Origin: Colwellia sp. MB3u-45
GTDB lineage: Bacteria > Pseudomonadota > Gammaproteobacteria > Enterobacterales > Alteromonadaceae
Direction: 5' to 3'
Assembly (NCBI RefSeq): GCF_014077005.1
Contig: NZ_JACGVC010000049.1
Span: 124,001-188,000 of the forward strand
DNA: 64,000 nt
The notes under the pieces: generated by a model
Told to the model about the DNA's origin: nothing
The model's input: the letters and a program-made list of their open reading frames with translations, nothing else
Databases searched by the model: none
Shown here: in pieces, positions 1 to 9,493 of the stretch
Numbering within the stretch: position 1 is the stretch's first letter
Layout: each line of letters begins with the position of its first letter
Program-made: the position numbers and the translations under genes

Positions 1-3
1 AAA

Positions 4-891
4 ATGATTGTTAGTACCGTTTTCGCGCTTTTAGCCTTTGCTGCTAACTCAGTGCTATGTCGGTTAGCCTTGGGCGATAACACCATTGATGCCGCAAGCT
101 TTACTGTTGTAAGACTGGTGTCAGGTATTATTATATTGTTAGCGTTAATCAAGGTAACCAGTAAAACTAAACCAGAAAAGCCAGCAAAAATAGAGAGTAA
201 GTCGAAGGGAAGTTGGCTAGCCGCCAGTATGTTATTTATTTACGCGGTAAGTTTTTCCTATGGTTATATTTCATTAGATACCGGCACCGGAGCACTTATT
301 TTATTTGGTGCGGTACAAATAACCATGATTATTACCAGCGTAATTTCAGGTAATAAGTTGCATATATCAGAATGGTTAGGCTTAAGTATTGCCTTTGGCG
401 GCTTTGCCTATTTAGTTATTCCTAGTTTGACCACGCCGTCATTGATGGGCTTCATGCTGATGAGCATGTCAGGTATGGCTTGGGCCTTCTATACCTTGAT
501 AGGACGAAAATCTAAAAATGCGCTTAGCGATACCGCTCATAACTTCCTTAGAACTTTACCTTTTGTGTTGGCCCTGATAATTTTTGGCTTTAATAACGCA
601 TACATCACCTCGACAGGATTTTTACTCGCGGTATTGTCTGGCGCTATTGCCTCTGGCATCGGATATTTTGTCTGGTATATCGCACTGACCACACTGTCAG
701 TCACACAAGCCGCGGTTGTTCAGTTGTTGGTGCCAATAATTGCAGCTATGGGTGGTGTTACATTTACCAGTGAATTGATCTCCCTGCGCTTAATTGAGTC
801 ATCAATATTGGTACTTGGTGGTATTTTAACGGTAATACTCGGCAGGTACTATTTTGTGCACTTGCCTGCAAAAAAAGCAGCAAAACTATAA
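4..891 (+). CDS. DMT-superfamily (EamA) permease
   Basis: Inner-membrane transporter of the drug/metabolite superfamily, probably exporting a small metabolite; the substrate cannot be read from sequence. The 295-residue protein is almost wholly hydrophobic, with about ten membrane segments arranged as two EamA repeats (roughly residues 1-130 and 150-285), the usual size for the family. The first helix carries the family-typical ALLAFAANSVLCR stretch. The ATG lies at base 4 of the window, so the true start could be slightly upstream. The C-terminus is short, basic and cytoplasmic. It is the only gene on this strand here and no neighbour suggests its substrate. Confidence 0.85.
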   Translation: MIVSTVFALLAFAANSVLCRLALGDNTIDAASFTVVRLVSGIIILLALIKVTSKTKPEKPAKIESKSKGSWLAASMLFIYAVSFSYGYISLDTGTGALILFGAVQITMIITSVISGNKLHISEWLGLSIAFGGFAYLVIPSLTTPSLMGFMLMSMSGMAWAFYTLIGRKSKNALSDTAHNFLRTLPFVLALIIFGFNNAYITSTGFLLAVLSGAIASGIGYFVWYIALTTLSVTQAAVVQLLVPIIAAMGGVTFTSELISLRLIESSILVLGGILTVILGRYYFVHLPAKKAAKL

Positions 892-1084
892 TATAAACGT
901 GAAGGGTTTTACCCTATTTCCGAGCAAATTATTAATATTTTGGTAAAGCTAGAAGTCAATATGCAATACCGAGGTGTTAGCTAACAAACTTTGTAAACGC
1001 GAGCAATATGTAAAAATGATTTTTTATTGAGGATAATAGCGTAAATAAAGCAAAAAATTAGACCATAACCTAAAGCCAAATTTA

Positions 1085-1121
1085 TATCCGAACTTAAATC
1101 CGAACTTAAATCCGAACTTAA
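1085..1121. repeat. Tandem repeat, three copies of a 12-bp unit
   Basis: Three near-identical direct copies of the unit AATCCGAACTTA lie head to tail in intergenic DNA. The copy number is too small and spacers are absent, so this is not a CRISPR array. Replication slippage is the simplest origin. Confidence 0.85.
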
Positions 1122-1189
1122 ACCAAACAAGCACTGACATATATAGTGTAAATTTAATAAGCTATTAATATAAAAATTTATCAATAGCT

Positions 1190-1224
1190 AAAAACCTAGA
1201 TTAGTGACACCTATCTAGGTTTTT
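1190..1224 (-). terminator. Probable terminator of the CPXCG gene
   Basis: Inverted arms AAAAACCTAGA (1190-1200) and TCTAGGTTTTT (1214-1224) flank a 13-nt loop, just after the minus-strand CPXCG gene. The stem ends in A/T runs, so it could act in both directions. The stem is fairly weak. Confidence 0.5.
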
Positions 1225-1233
1225 CTGTCTTAA

Positions 1234-1446
1234 TTAAAACGCTTCATCTTCACTATAAACACGAACGCTAAGATCACCGTCCATACTGCTAGTCACCAAA
1301 AAGTTTATTGGCTTACAACATACTTGGCAATCTTCAATGTATTGCTGTTCCATGTCGGATGAGTCGATCAGCACTTTAATTGTTTCACCACAATAAGGAC
1401 ACCCTATTGACTGCTTAGTTAATTCATTCAATTTTACGTTCTCCAA
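1234..1446 (-). CDS. CPXCG-motif cysteine-rich small protein
   Basis: Small 70-residue protein of the CPXCG family, known in proteobacteria but without an established function. Two cysteine pairs are visible, CPYCGE near residue 17 and CQVCC near residue 40, consistent with one zinc ribbon. The C-terminal third is acidic. The family is usually 60-70 residues, so the protein looks complete. It stands alone and is followed by a hairpin terminator. Confidence 0.85.
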   Translation of the reverse strand: MENVKLNELTKQSIGCPYCGETIKVLIDSSDMEQQYIEDCQVCCKPINFLVTSSMDGDLSVRVYSEDEAF

Positions 1447-1545
1447 TATTTTTCTAACGACATGCTAAAGATATAACGAGCAAGCATAATTACTCGTTTT
1501 TACTCATATTAATGACTTCATAATACGCTAACTAAACTGATTATT

Positions 1546-3393
1546 TTATTTTTTTAATCTTAGCAATGGATAAATAACAGCTTTGGTGATTTTACCATGC
1601 TGATACTTAACCAAGGGTTGGTTGACATAGCCATTAAATTTATCTGACTGCCAGGGATTTAATAAGGCTGACTCTGCCGGGACATTAGCAATTAATCCTG
1701 TGGATTTTTTCTGTTTTACTTTTTTTTTGTTTGAACTGCTACCCTTAGCTGTATCAAGGTTCTTACCAGAAACATCAGCAGAAGAATCGACAGGAGCAGC
1801 TTCGGCAAAGCTTTTCTCACGACTGGCGGCAACAATACAAATTTTATGTTCAGCGGCGTAAGATAACAAGCTAAATTCAACCTCACTTGCTTCTTGAATA
1901 TCGAACGGGACAAGTAATACCTGAATATTGTTTAAAGCCGCCAGCTTAATCATTTCAGGTATATTCGCGTCGTCACCCGTTAGCATAGCAATCTTGATCA
2001 CGCCTTGCTCTAACGGCAACTCTATAATTTTCAGCTCACTTCCTAATGCTGTCCATTGATATCTTTGACAAAAATGTAACTGTTGTTGTGTTGCAAATAT
2101 CCCCTTTTCGCTTATTAGCACAGCATGATGCGCTCCATCAATAACTAAACTCGTGCACACATATTGAAAAGGTCTTAACACCGCACTGATTTGTTTAATG
2201 AGCTCAGTACACAAACAGGCCACTTGAGCCAGTTGCTCAGTGTTATTAGTGATTGTTTTATCTGCGATAAAAAATAATTCGGGTAGTTGAATAATGTCAC
2301 TAAGGTTGTTTTCAATGTAATGACAAACGTCTTCAATAGCTTGCTCGTCAGACTTATAGGTGGCAAATATCGCGACATTAGCCGTTTCTGGCACGGTATA
2401 ATTGAGTGTGGCATCAGTTTCAGTTGCTTGTTGCTGGGCTATTTTTTGCTGTTGATAAAGTTCAGGTCGTCGTTGTTTTATAAGCTTGGTACCATCAGGA
2501 CGAAATTTGTTGCTCAACCCTACCCCAGCTAAGTCGATATCAGCAAAAACAAACCCTTCTTCATTGTGATCTAACTTTGCTAACACCTTGCCATTGGGAG
2601 AGACTATTTGGCTATGGCCAACGCCCATCAGGTGCTTTTCAGCCCTTGAGCTTTGACTTGAAAAATCGTCACTTTCTGCTGGAGCATATGCTTGTTCTTG
2701 CCCTTGTAAGTGCCCATGTAAGTGTTCTTTTAAAAATTGTTGTGATGGCTTTGGCTGCCACAGCGAACCAATTTTATTTGCTGTGGCGACAAATAGATTA
2801 TTTTCAACTGCTCGAGAAAAGTCATGTAACTGGCTTTGATCTAATGCAAATGAACTTTGCGAATTACATAATAATTGCCCGCCGCCTAAGGCAAGCGCGC
2901 GCGATGGTTCAAAGCTAATACCATCGCTACCGGCTAACAGTCCAAGTTGTCCAAAAGGGCTTGTTACAACGCCAGAAACTTTATTGGTGCTAATAAAAAA
3001 ATCACTTTCTTGGCCTGTCAGTACCTGTTTATCGGCTTGATGAATTAGCTCTCCAAGCGGTGAAAACAAACAGGAGGTAACACTAATATTTGATTTAATC
3101 GCCGGATTTTGGTGATCGCGTGTTAGGTCTTGGCGAAGTGTTACGTTGAGCATAATATAACAATGATGCTTTTTCGCTTGCTGTGCTATCTGTTGTAAAA
3201 AATCACCATTAAGTGCTAAAGCTTGATGCCAAGCTTGGTTATGGTCGACGTATGAAGACTGAGTATTACAAAATTCAGGCAAAACAATTATCGATGGCTC
3301 ACAAACCGCCGCCTGATTTATCATGCGAACACAGCTTGCTAGGTTTTCTTGAACATTTAAAGCGGTGGCAAACTGAGATACGGTGACGCGCAT
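1546..3393 (-). CDS. Tandem nitrilase-fold protein without catalytic cysteines
   Basis: The 615-residue protein contains two carbon-nitrogen hydrolase folds (about 1-295 and 335-600); typical nitrilases have one of about 270. Domain 1 keeps the catalytic Glu (E40 in LPEFCN) and Lys (K122 in ADKQ), but the cysteine position reads AGSD, with Gly155 where ICYD is expected. Domain 2 keeps Glu372 (LPELFF), but the cysteine position is Thr472 (LTGD) and the Lys site appears as Gln in ATQQQLHF. Both active sites therefore look dead by the known Glu-Lys-Cys mechanism. A Lys-rich insert lies near residue 570. It has no signal peptide and appears to be cytosolic. The frame is intact over its whole length, which argues for a retained non-catalytic role such as ligand binding or scaffolding; that role is inference. 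The gene stands alone. Confidence 0.75.
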   Translation of the reverse strand: MRVTVSQFATALNVQENLASCVRMINQAAVCEPSIIVLPEFCNTQSSYVDHNQAWHQALALNGDFLQQIAQQAKKHHCYIMLNVTLRQDLTRDHQNPAIKSNISVTSCLFSPLGELIHQADKQVLTGQESDFFISTNKVSGVVTSPFGQLGLLAGSDGISFEPSRALALGGGQLLCNSQSSFALDQSQLHDFSRAVENNLFVATANKIGSLWQPKPSQQFLKEHLHGHLQGQEQAYAPAESDDFSSQSSRAEKHLMGVGHSQIVSPNGKVLAKLDHNEEGFVFADIDLAGVGLSNKFRPDGTKLIKQRRPELYQQQKIAQQQATETDATLNYTVPETANVAIFATYKSDEQAIEDVCHYIENNLSDIIQLPELFFIADKTITNNTEQLAQVACLCTELIKQISAVLRPFQYVCTSLVIDGAHHAVLISEKGIFATQQQLHFCQRYQWTALGSELKIIELPLEQGVIKIAMLTGDDANIPEMIKLAALNNIQVLLVPFDIQEASEVEFSLLSYAAEHKICIVAASREKSFAEAAPVDSSADVSGKNLDTAKGSSSNKKKVKQKKSTGLIANVPAESALLNPWQSDKFNGYVNQPLVKYQHGKITKAVIYPLLRLKK

Positions 3394-3768
3394 GATTTAT
3401 ATTTTCCAGATAACTAGGGGGATTTTTTAATTGAGTAATGTCATAGCATGACACTTTATCAGCGAGATTATATCATTTACATTAAGTTTGTGACCTTGTT
3501 GTTCGCAGGAAAAACAGCTCAAGTGAGTAATAACTTTATAAAAGTGGACTAAATATGAGCAATACACTCAAATTTATAGTCATTTAGCCACCAATAACCT
3601 ATTGGGGTAAAACAGCGACTAAAGCTAACAACCTAGTAACAGCTACCCTTAATAAAATTTAACAGGGTTATGAATAGGCAAAAATAAAGCTCATTGATAT
3701 CAATGAGCTTTGAGAGCTTTTGTTACCCGCTCAAAGCAATAAAACACGGAGCTAAAAATACAGTGTTC
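3394..3768. other. Intergenic region
   Basis: This gap lies between the nitrilase-fold gene and the RND exporter gene. Apart from the terminator hairpin near 3676-3711 nothing recognisable is present. Confidence 0.6.
3676..3711 (-). terminator. Terminator of the mlaA-RND operon
   Basis: A perfect 26-bp palindrome (3686-3711, half-site AAAGCTCATTGAT) is followed on the minus strand by a T-rich tract (3676-3685). It lies about 60 bp past the stop of the RND gene, as expected for an intrinsic terminator. Confidence 0.7.
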
Positions 3769-6183
3769 TTATGCTAGGGCTTGTTCAGCTTGCTTAACTT
3801 TGCTTTTAGCTAGATATTTTTTCAATAATACCGGTAGTATTGTTATGTCAGTCACCAAGGCAATAACCATCGCAATACTGGTTAATAAACCGAACAACAT
3901 ACTAGGTACAAAATCAGAAAACACCAAGGTACCAAAACCAAGAACAATCACTGTAGTGGTATATATTAAGGCATAACCCACTGACAAATTAGTACGCTTA
4001 ACCCAAGCTTCACTACTGGCTTGCCCGAGTTTTATTTCGGCTAAATATCGATGAATATAATGAATGGTATCGTCCATTGAAATGCCCATAGCAACGGCAG
4101 CAATGGTAATAGTCATTAAATCTAATGGAATCGAAAAAATGCCTAATATGCCCATAATCACTGAGGTGGTAATTAAATTAGGTATAATGGCAATCACCGC
4201 CACTTTAAACGATGAAAAAATAATCATCAGTGTTATTGCCATAGCGCCGTAAACAATCAGTATGGTCAGTATTTGCGAATCAAGTAAACGCGATAATATA
4301 TCTTGATAAAGGATAAACAACCCCGTCAGCGTATACTGCTGTTTGTCTATGCCCAAGGCTAATAATTCCTGATGAATATCGGCCAACAAATCAGCTCTAT
4401 TTAAGCCTGCCGTGCTGTCTTGCACGCGCATTGAAATACGTATTTGCTTATCTTTTTCTGAAAAATAAGCACCAAATAACGCTTGTTGTAACTTAGGGTC
4501 TAAACTTTTATAAAGCGCGGTAAGTTCATATTCTGTTAGCGGCTTACCGTTTACCACTTGGGCGATTTTAGTAAAATCTGCAATCGAGGTTATTGCACCA
4601 ATGGCTTGCTGTTTTGCTAGCATATTTTGAATAGCAGTGACCGTTTGCACCGTACTGGCTGAAATAACTAAACCTGATTTAATTTGATCATCAGGAATAT
4701 CAAATAACACGTCAAACGGTGTTGAACCGCCAAATTGTTGATCGATAAACGTTAACTCTTTGCGAACGTCGGTAGATTCACTAAAGTAATTTAAAAAACT
4801 ATTTTCAGCGGTTAATTTTAAGCAACCCCACAGGCCAATAGCCGTGACTAGCAGCGAGATAAAAACAATTTTTTTAGGTTGGTTATTAACAAAATTGGCA
4901 CTTGCTCTCATGCCACGCTCAATTTGGTGGTGCTGTTTTACAAAGTCTTGTTTATTAAATATTGCCAATAATAATGCGGGAAAAAAAACTAAACTCACAA
5001 TAAAGCTGACTAACATAGCAACAACCATCATCCAACCGAAACTAATCACCGGCTGAACACCACTAAATATCAACGAGCCAAAACCAATAGCTGTGGTTAA
5101 TCCGGCATAGAAACAAGGTTTAATTTTTTGTTTAATAGTTGAAAATACTAGTTTTTTATGTGACCACTCACTGTTTTCAGTCACGAGTTCTTGATAATGA
5201 ACAATCAGATGAATGATCATGGCTAATGACAAAATTATTTGCAGAGCAAAGACGTTAGCTGAAATAACTGTGACTTTAAAATCAAGTGCGGCTAATAAAC
5301 CTATGGTCATCACCACACTGGCTGTACAACAAACAATGGGTAATATTACCCAACTTAATTGTCTAAACAAAAACCACAACAGCACAATAACCACCAAGAT
5401 GATCAATGAACCAAAAAGTACTAAGTCATTCTCAATAATTTGAATTAACTCATAAGACAGTAAGTTATTACCACCGAGGTAAAAGTCGCCATCTTTTTTG
5501 TAAGGTAATAAAATAGCACGAATTTTTTCAATTTCATCACTACGGGTTTGTTCAAATTTTTTATTGAAGGCTTGTTGTTGCTGTTTTAATGTTTCAAGAG
5601 TATTAAGCTCTTGTTTTGTTAGGTCTCTGGTTAATAAATGACGTTTTATAGCAATAATATCATGATTAACTTGCGCTATTTTTTGCTCTGACTTAAAAAC
5701 CACCTGTAACGACAGCGCAGTTTGGTCTTCGTTAACCAGTAAGCCTTCATATAATGGGTGTTTTTTTAGACTTAGCGATAAGGTGTTCTCATCAAACTTT
5801 TGCTTTTCCCACGTTAAATTCTCAACTTCAGCAGAAAATGTTTTCGCCGAAGAAAAAATAGGCACATTAACAATACTTTTTACCTGTTTAACGCGAGAAA
5901 TTGCTTCTATTTCACGACCAATAGTCGCAATGGAATTAAGAATATCTGCTGAAAATAACTGACCCTTATGTGGTTTGAAGGCAATTAATATAAACTCTTC
6001 AGAGCCATAACGTTGTTCAGAAAGCTGGGTTAGAATGTAATGCTTATTATTATCAACCAATAAAGTGTCAGCCGATGCATCTATTTCAAAATGCTTTGCC
6101 TCCCAAGCCAATGCGGCGGTCAATAACGTAAAAGCAAAACAAATAACATAAGCCCAAATAGTCGATTTTGGTTTAAACATCAT
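3769..6183 (-). CDS. RND/MMPL-superfamily exporter
   Basis: This 804-residue inner-membrane protein belongs to the RND superfamily branch of predicted lipid or hydrophobe exporters (COG1033/MMPL-like). One N-terminal helix is followed by a large periplasmic loop (about 35-245), then a five-to-six helix sterol-sensing-like block (about 250-410). A second single helix, periplasmic loop and helix block (about 440-790) repeat the pattern. It is smaller than AcrB-type pumps (about 1030 residues) and lacks their tripartite partners. Its ATG overlaps the stop of the upstream mlaA-like gene in an ATGA arrangement, implying translational coupling. The pairing suggests lipid movement between inner and outer membranes. 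The substrate is inferred from context only. Confidence 0.8.
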   Translation of the reverse strand: MMFKPKSTIWAYVICFAFTLLTAALAWEAKHFEIDASADTLLVDNNKHYILTQLSEQRYGSEEFILIAFKPHKGQLFSADILNSIATIGREIEAISRVKQVKSIVNVPIFSSAKTFSAEVENLTWEKQKFDENTLSLSLKKHPLYEGLLVNEDQTALSLQVVFKSEQKIAQVNHDIIAIKRHLLTRDLTKQELNTLETLKQQQQAFNKKFEQTRSDEIEKIRAILLPYKKDGDFYLGGNNLLSYELIQIIENDLVLFGSLIILVVIVLLWFLFRQLSWVILPIVCCTASVVMTIGLLAALDFKVTVISANVFALQIILSLAMIIHLIVHYQELVTENSEWSHKKLVFSTIKQKIKPCFYAGLTTAIGFGSLIFSGVQPVISFGWMMVVAMLVSFIVSLVFFPALLLAIFNKQDFVKQHHQIERGMRASANFVNNQPKKIVFISLLVTAIGLWGCLKLTAENSFLNYFSESTDVRKELTFIDQQFGGSTPFDVLFDIPDDQIKSGLVISASTVQTVTAIQNMLAKQQAIGAITSIADFTKIAQVVNGKPLTEYELTALYKSLDPKLQQALFGAYFSEKDKQIRISMRVQDSTAGLNRADLLADIHQELLALGIDKQQYTLTGLFILYQDILSRLLDSQILTILIVYGAMAITLMIIFSSFKVAVIAIIPNLITTSVIMGILGIFSIPLDLMTITIAAVAMGISMDDTIHYIHRYLAEIKLGQASSEAWVKRTNLSVGYALIYTTTVIVLGFGTLVFSDFVPSMLFGLLTSIAMVIALVTDITILPVLLKKYLAKSKVKQAEQALA

Positions 6184-7109
6184 TCTTCTACCACTGGGTT
6201 AATAGTATTCACCGGTATAGTTGTTGACTGTTTTTGCTGTTCAGTTTTAAAAATTTCGTTTCGACGTTCTTGACCGTCACGCTGTAAGTTTTGCATATAT
6301 AAATTACGCACAAACTCATAAGGGTTTTCAACCTTGGCCAAAACATCAGGATATTTAGCTAAAATAGCGGTTTGCGCTTGTATGCCATCAACAAACAATA
6401 ACTGCTGGGCCAGTGTGTCGTCATTAATATAATTAAGAGGATGTGCAAAGTAGTTAAAAGTTAATGACGCCGTGTCACGAAAATCAGACGGACCGAGTAA
6501 AGGTAAAACAAGATAAGCGCCATGCCCAACCCCATAAGTGGCAAGGGTATCACCAAAAGTGGTTTTATTGCGCTCAAATTCCATCAAACTATTAGCGGGA
6601 TCAAATAAGCCAAGCAAGCCTAAGGTGGTATTTATCAGCACGCGAGTAATACTTTTCCCCGACGTTGAAAATTCACCTTGTAATAAGTGATTAACTGCAT
6701 AAAGTGGCTCACGTAAATTATAAAAAAAGTTCCGTATGCTGGTGTCAACAGGCTTAGGCACAAGGTTTTCATAGCCTTTCGCTAATGGGCTTAATACGTA
6801 ACGATAAACTGTATCGTTAAATTTAAAAATAGGCTCATTGATAAAGCGCAATGAATCTTCAGGTGCCTGATAGCTGACTACACTGGGTGAATTTTGCTCA
6901 GCAGCTATTTCATAAGGACCTTTGATCGGTTGTTCACTATTGACTGAATTTTTACTAATAACTGCTTTTTCAACTAAGTTATTGCTTGAAGACGAACACC
7001 CTACTGCTATTGATAACGTTAATATTATTAATAGATAGTGCAGTACGCTTTTATGAATTTTGTTATTCTGGGCTAAAGTAGGACTTACGTTTTTTTTTAT
7101 TATTATCAT
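6180..7109 (-). CDS. mlaA: MlaA/VacJ-family outer-membrane lipoprotein
   Basis: MlaA proteins form a ring in the inner leaflet of the outer membrane and remove mislocalised phospholipids. The 309-residue product has an N-terminal hydrophobic segment ending in a lipobox-like SIAVGC (Cys near residue 38). It then carries the family core, including the NEPIFKFND segment near residue 90 and the typical TTFGDTLATYGVGHGAYLVLPLLGPS stretch, here split by no gap. A long basic cytoplasmic leader precedes the signal peptide, so a later start is possible. It is not near mlaBCDEF; its partner is the RND exporter, which it overlaps by 4 bp. This places it in the MlaA-plus-MMPL arrangement rather than the classical Mla system. 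Confidence 0.85.
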   Translation of the reverse strand: MIIIKKNVSPTLAQNNKIHKSVLHYLLIILTLSIAVGCSSSSNNLVEKAVISKNSVNSEQPIKGPYEIAAEQNSPSVVSYQAPEDSLRFINEPIFKFNDTVYRYVLSPLAKGYENLVPKPVDTSIRNFFYNLREPLYAVNHLLQGEFSTSGKSITRVLINTTLGLLGLFDPANSLMEFERNKTTFGDTLATYGVGHGAYLVLPLLGPSDFRDTASLTFNYFAHPLNYINDDTLAQQLLFVDGIQAQTAILAKYPDVLAKVENPYEFVRNLYMQNLQRDGQERRNEIFKTEQQKQSTTIPVNTINPVVEE

Positions 7110-7664
7110 TATTAATTCTCTTCAACGTTTTAATGCATTGCTCATTAAACAGAAATGGCACCCAACAAATTTACTCTTATTTTTGCACAATTGCTTTAAT
7201 TAAAAATTGCCGATCTAACCATAACTAAAATTTTTGCCAGCCCTTGCATAAAAGCGCTTTGATTAATTATGTTAACCATGACAGCGTTAACATGACTTAA
7301 ATAGTTTAGAAAAGAGATAGGAACAGCAACTTCTACGCTAACTATCACTAAAATTGGCCAGTTATTTAGTATTAAATAATCATTTTATTATCGATAACCG
7401 CTACCTAACTTAAAACATTTCAGCTATTAAGCAGGTTAAACGCTACTAGACTCTTTAGCTTGGCCAAGCTTAAGGCTGTATTTTACAAATAATAGGAAAA
7501 AAAATCGCGACTCGTTAAAGTAGCCGCTTATTAGCCTATAGCGATGAGAAGGTGACGAGAAGTAATAACACGGTCAAGTCTTTCGTTTCTATAACTTATC
7601 TGTGTAGATATGTTGACTGGCTAGATGAGAAAGTTAATTGGGATCATTACTTAAAAATGAATAC
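7110..7664. other. Intergenic region, 555 bp, nothing recognised
   Basis: AT-rich DNA upstream of mlaA and downstream of the DUF4105 gene. I see no gene, no strong hairpin with a T-run and no repeat. The promoter of the mlaA-RND operon must lie at its left edge. Confidence 0.5.
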
Positions 7665-9488
7665 TTAGAAATGCATACTCACAGCCAATTGAAATTCATT
7701 TTTTTTTGTAAAAGAAGATTTATATATTTTATGGGCTAAGTGGAATGTCCAATTTTTTATGCCAAACCAGGCATATTTTGTCGATAACGCTTGGGTAATG
7801 TGTTTTGTGTCATATTGACCGGCACTTAACTGGTATTCCACTACAATTTTTCCATCGGCAATAACATTGATTATTGCACCCACTGATGGCTTAGCATAAA
7901 AAAACCCATCAGAAGTGTTCACTGCTAATCCAACTTCTAGGTTACTAAAAAGCAATATATCTTTGTGAACTTTGGTACTTTTCCCCATGCCACCCGATAG
8001 ATCAAAAAAGCCATTTTCATTAAGCTTTCGATCGAGTATTTGTCGATATCCCATATAAAAACTGCCTGAATATTTAGGCACAATTTTAGAGCTAGGAGTC
8101 AAAGTTCTAAAAGAGTAAAACGTGAGAGATTGTACCTTTAGATGGTTACTTTTTTCTGTTAAGCGGACTGTAAACTCACCAATGACCAGCTCTGATTCGG
8201 AGAAATATTGCCTATTGTCGCCATACAAATAATGTGACGCTGGCAGGAATGACAAGTCTATCGCGGTATTTTCAGAGTCGAAGACAAGAGAGGATGCTAA
8301 TATAGAGTCTTGCTTTGTATTAATTGGATTTTTGAATTGTGACAAGTCAAAATCAAGCGATTTATCTATATTAAAATCAACAATGTCTGATAGCTTTGAA
8401 AGTCGCTTAGCGGTTAGATTTGATTTTATCACTTTATTTTTTATCAGGTAAGATAGATATTCTACTGCAATACGCTTTGATTTTGGTTCAAGTTTTTCAA
8501 ATGAAAATTCTTGGTCTTCAAATACGAGAGACTCAATTTTACCACCTAATTCAGGTTGAATCTCTTGCTCTAACATTTTTAACGCCCAGTCATCAGACAA
8601 TTCAACGCCAATATTTTTTATCATGCCATATTTTTCTGCTGCTTTAACTACGTCTAATGGGCTGACAAAAAGAATATCTTCGTTTATCAGATTTGGATTG
8701 GCCAGTGACAAAATATAAAGCGTTAACGTTGCACAATTATAGGACTGAAATAAATATTCAATTTCAATATTCTTAAGCTCCCATATGTGTAATTTAATTA
8801 ATGTTCGATCGAAGTCGTTAATATCAAGCGTGTAAGACCAAACGTTTCGACCTTCAACTTTTGAATAATGATTCAAGTCTTTTTCAAAAGGTCTGACGAT
8901 GAAAAATCCGTCCATACCTGATACAAGCCCGTCATAAATCAAAGCAGCCGGATTAAAGCTGTCTAGTTCGGTAAAAAACGATATGGAATGGGAAACAGAC
9001 GTTTGGTTTAGGTTCTTTCCCTTAGCATTCAAAAATGAGTGCCCCATCATACTTGAAGCGGAAGAAACCACTTCCGAAGCATAAATTAAATTAATGTCAT
9101 CAAAAGGAACATAGTTTTTATATTTCTGTAATTCCTCGCATTCTGCTTGGTTTTTATGTCCGACAGTATCGAATTTAATATAATAATTTAAAAAAAAATA
9201 TCGAGCTGGAAATCTACATTTTGCGTCAGAATAATCATCAAAAAAAAGCGATAATGTTTCATCAAGTTCATTTTTTGGTGAAAACCTCCCAGCACTCAAA
9301 ATAAAATCAGAGTCTTTAATTTGAGGGGAATCGTTTTTTATGTGAAGAAGGGATAACCACTTTGGATTTTCATAAAGTCTAAGTTCTGCTGCTTTACTTA
9401 CTGCAGCTTGAAAGTTCATTCCATTAGCACTAGCGCTAAGGAAAATATATAAAGCTGGCAATAGCCAGCTTATTCTTTTTAAGATCAA
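7665..9488 (-). CDS. DUF4105 (Lnb N-terminal-like) exported protein
   Basis: This 607-residue protein has a signal peptide (about residues 1-23, ending ASANG) and a DUF4105 domain, seen in the MMGHSFLNA segment near 150 and the SYNCATLTLYIL segment near 245. The DUF4105 family is thought to be related to cysteine peptidases; the conserved His and Cys here are consistent with that, but activity is not shown. The C-terminal third is rich in alternating beta-like segments and ends in Phe (SMHF), suggesting an outer-membrane barrel; this is inference. The start codon is a TTG five bases after the stop of the upstream lipoprotein gene with no clear ribosome site, so translational coupling is likely. 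Confidence 0.75.
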   Translation of the reverse strand: MILKRISWLLPALYIFLSASANGMNFQAAVSKAAELRLYENPKWLSLLHIKNDSPQIKDSDFILSAGRFSPKNELDETLSLFFDDYSDAKCRFPARYFFLNYYIKFDTVGHKNQAECEELQKYKNYVPFDDINLIYASEVVSSASSMMGHSFLNAKGKNLNQTSVSHSISFFTELDSFNPAALIYDGLVSGMDGFFIVRPFEKDLNHYSKVEGRNVWSYTLDINDFDRTLIKLHIWELKNIEIEYLFQSYNCATLTLYILSLANPNLINEDILFVSPLDVVKAAEKYGMIKNIGVELSDDWALKMLEQEIQPELGGKIESLVFEDQEFSFEKLEPKSKRIAVEYLSYLIKNKVIKSNLTAKRLSKLSDIVDFNIDKSLDFDLSQFKNPINTKQDSILASSLVFDSENTAIDLSFLPASHYLYGDNRQYFSESELVIGEFTVRLTEKSNHLKVQSLTFYSFRTLTPSSKIVPKYSGSFYMGYRQILDRKLNENGFFDLSGGMGKSTKVHKDILLFSNLEVGLAVNTSDGFFYAKPSVGAIINVIADGKIVVEYQLSAGQYDTKHITQALSTKYAWFGIKNWTFHLAHKIYKSSFTKKNEFQLAVSMHF

Positions 9489-9493
9489 TTTAA

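Larger units (their letters stand above)
892..1233. other. Intergenic region with a 12-bp tandem repeat and a hairpin
   Basis: This gap between the permease and the CPXCG gene holds a 12-bp tandem repeat (about 1085-1121) and a terminator-like hairpin (1190-1224). A 67-codon open frame on the minus strand runs through the tandem repeat (giving SSDL repeats), but it has no recognisable domain and is not called as a gene. Confidence 0.6.

Noticed and set aside
981-1184. 67-codon minus-strand frame with SSDL repeats
   Set aside because: It is created by the 12-bp tandem repeat, has no domain and no ribosome site, so it is not a credible gene.
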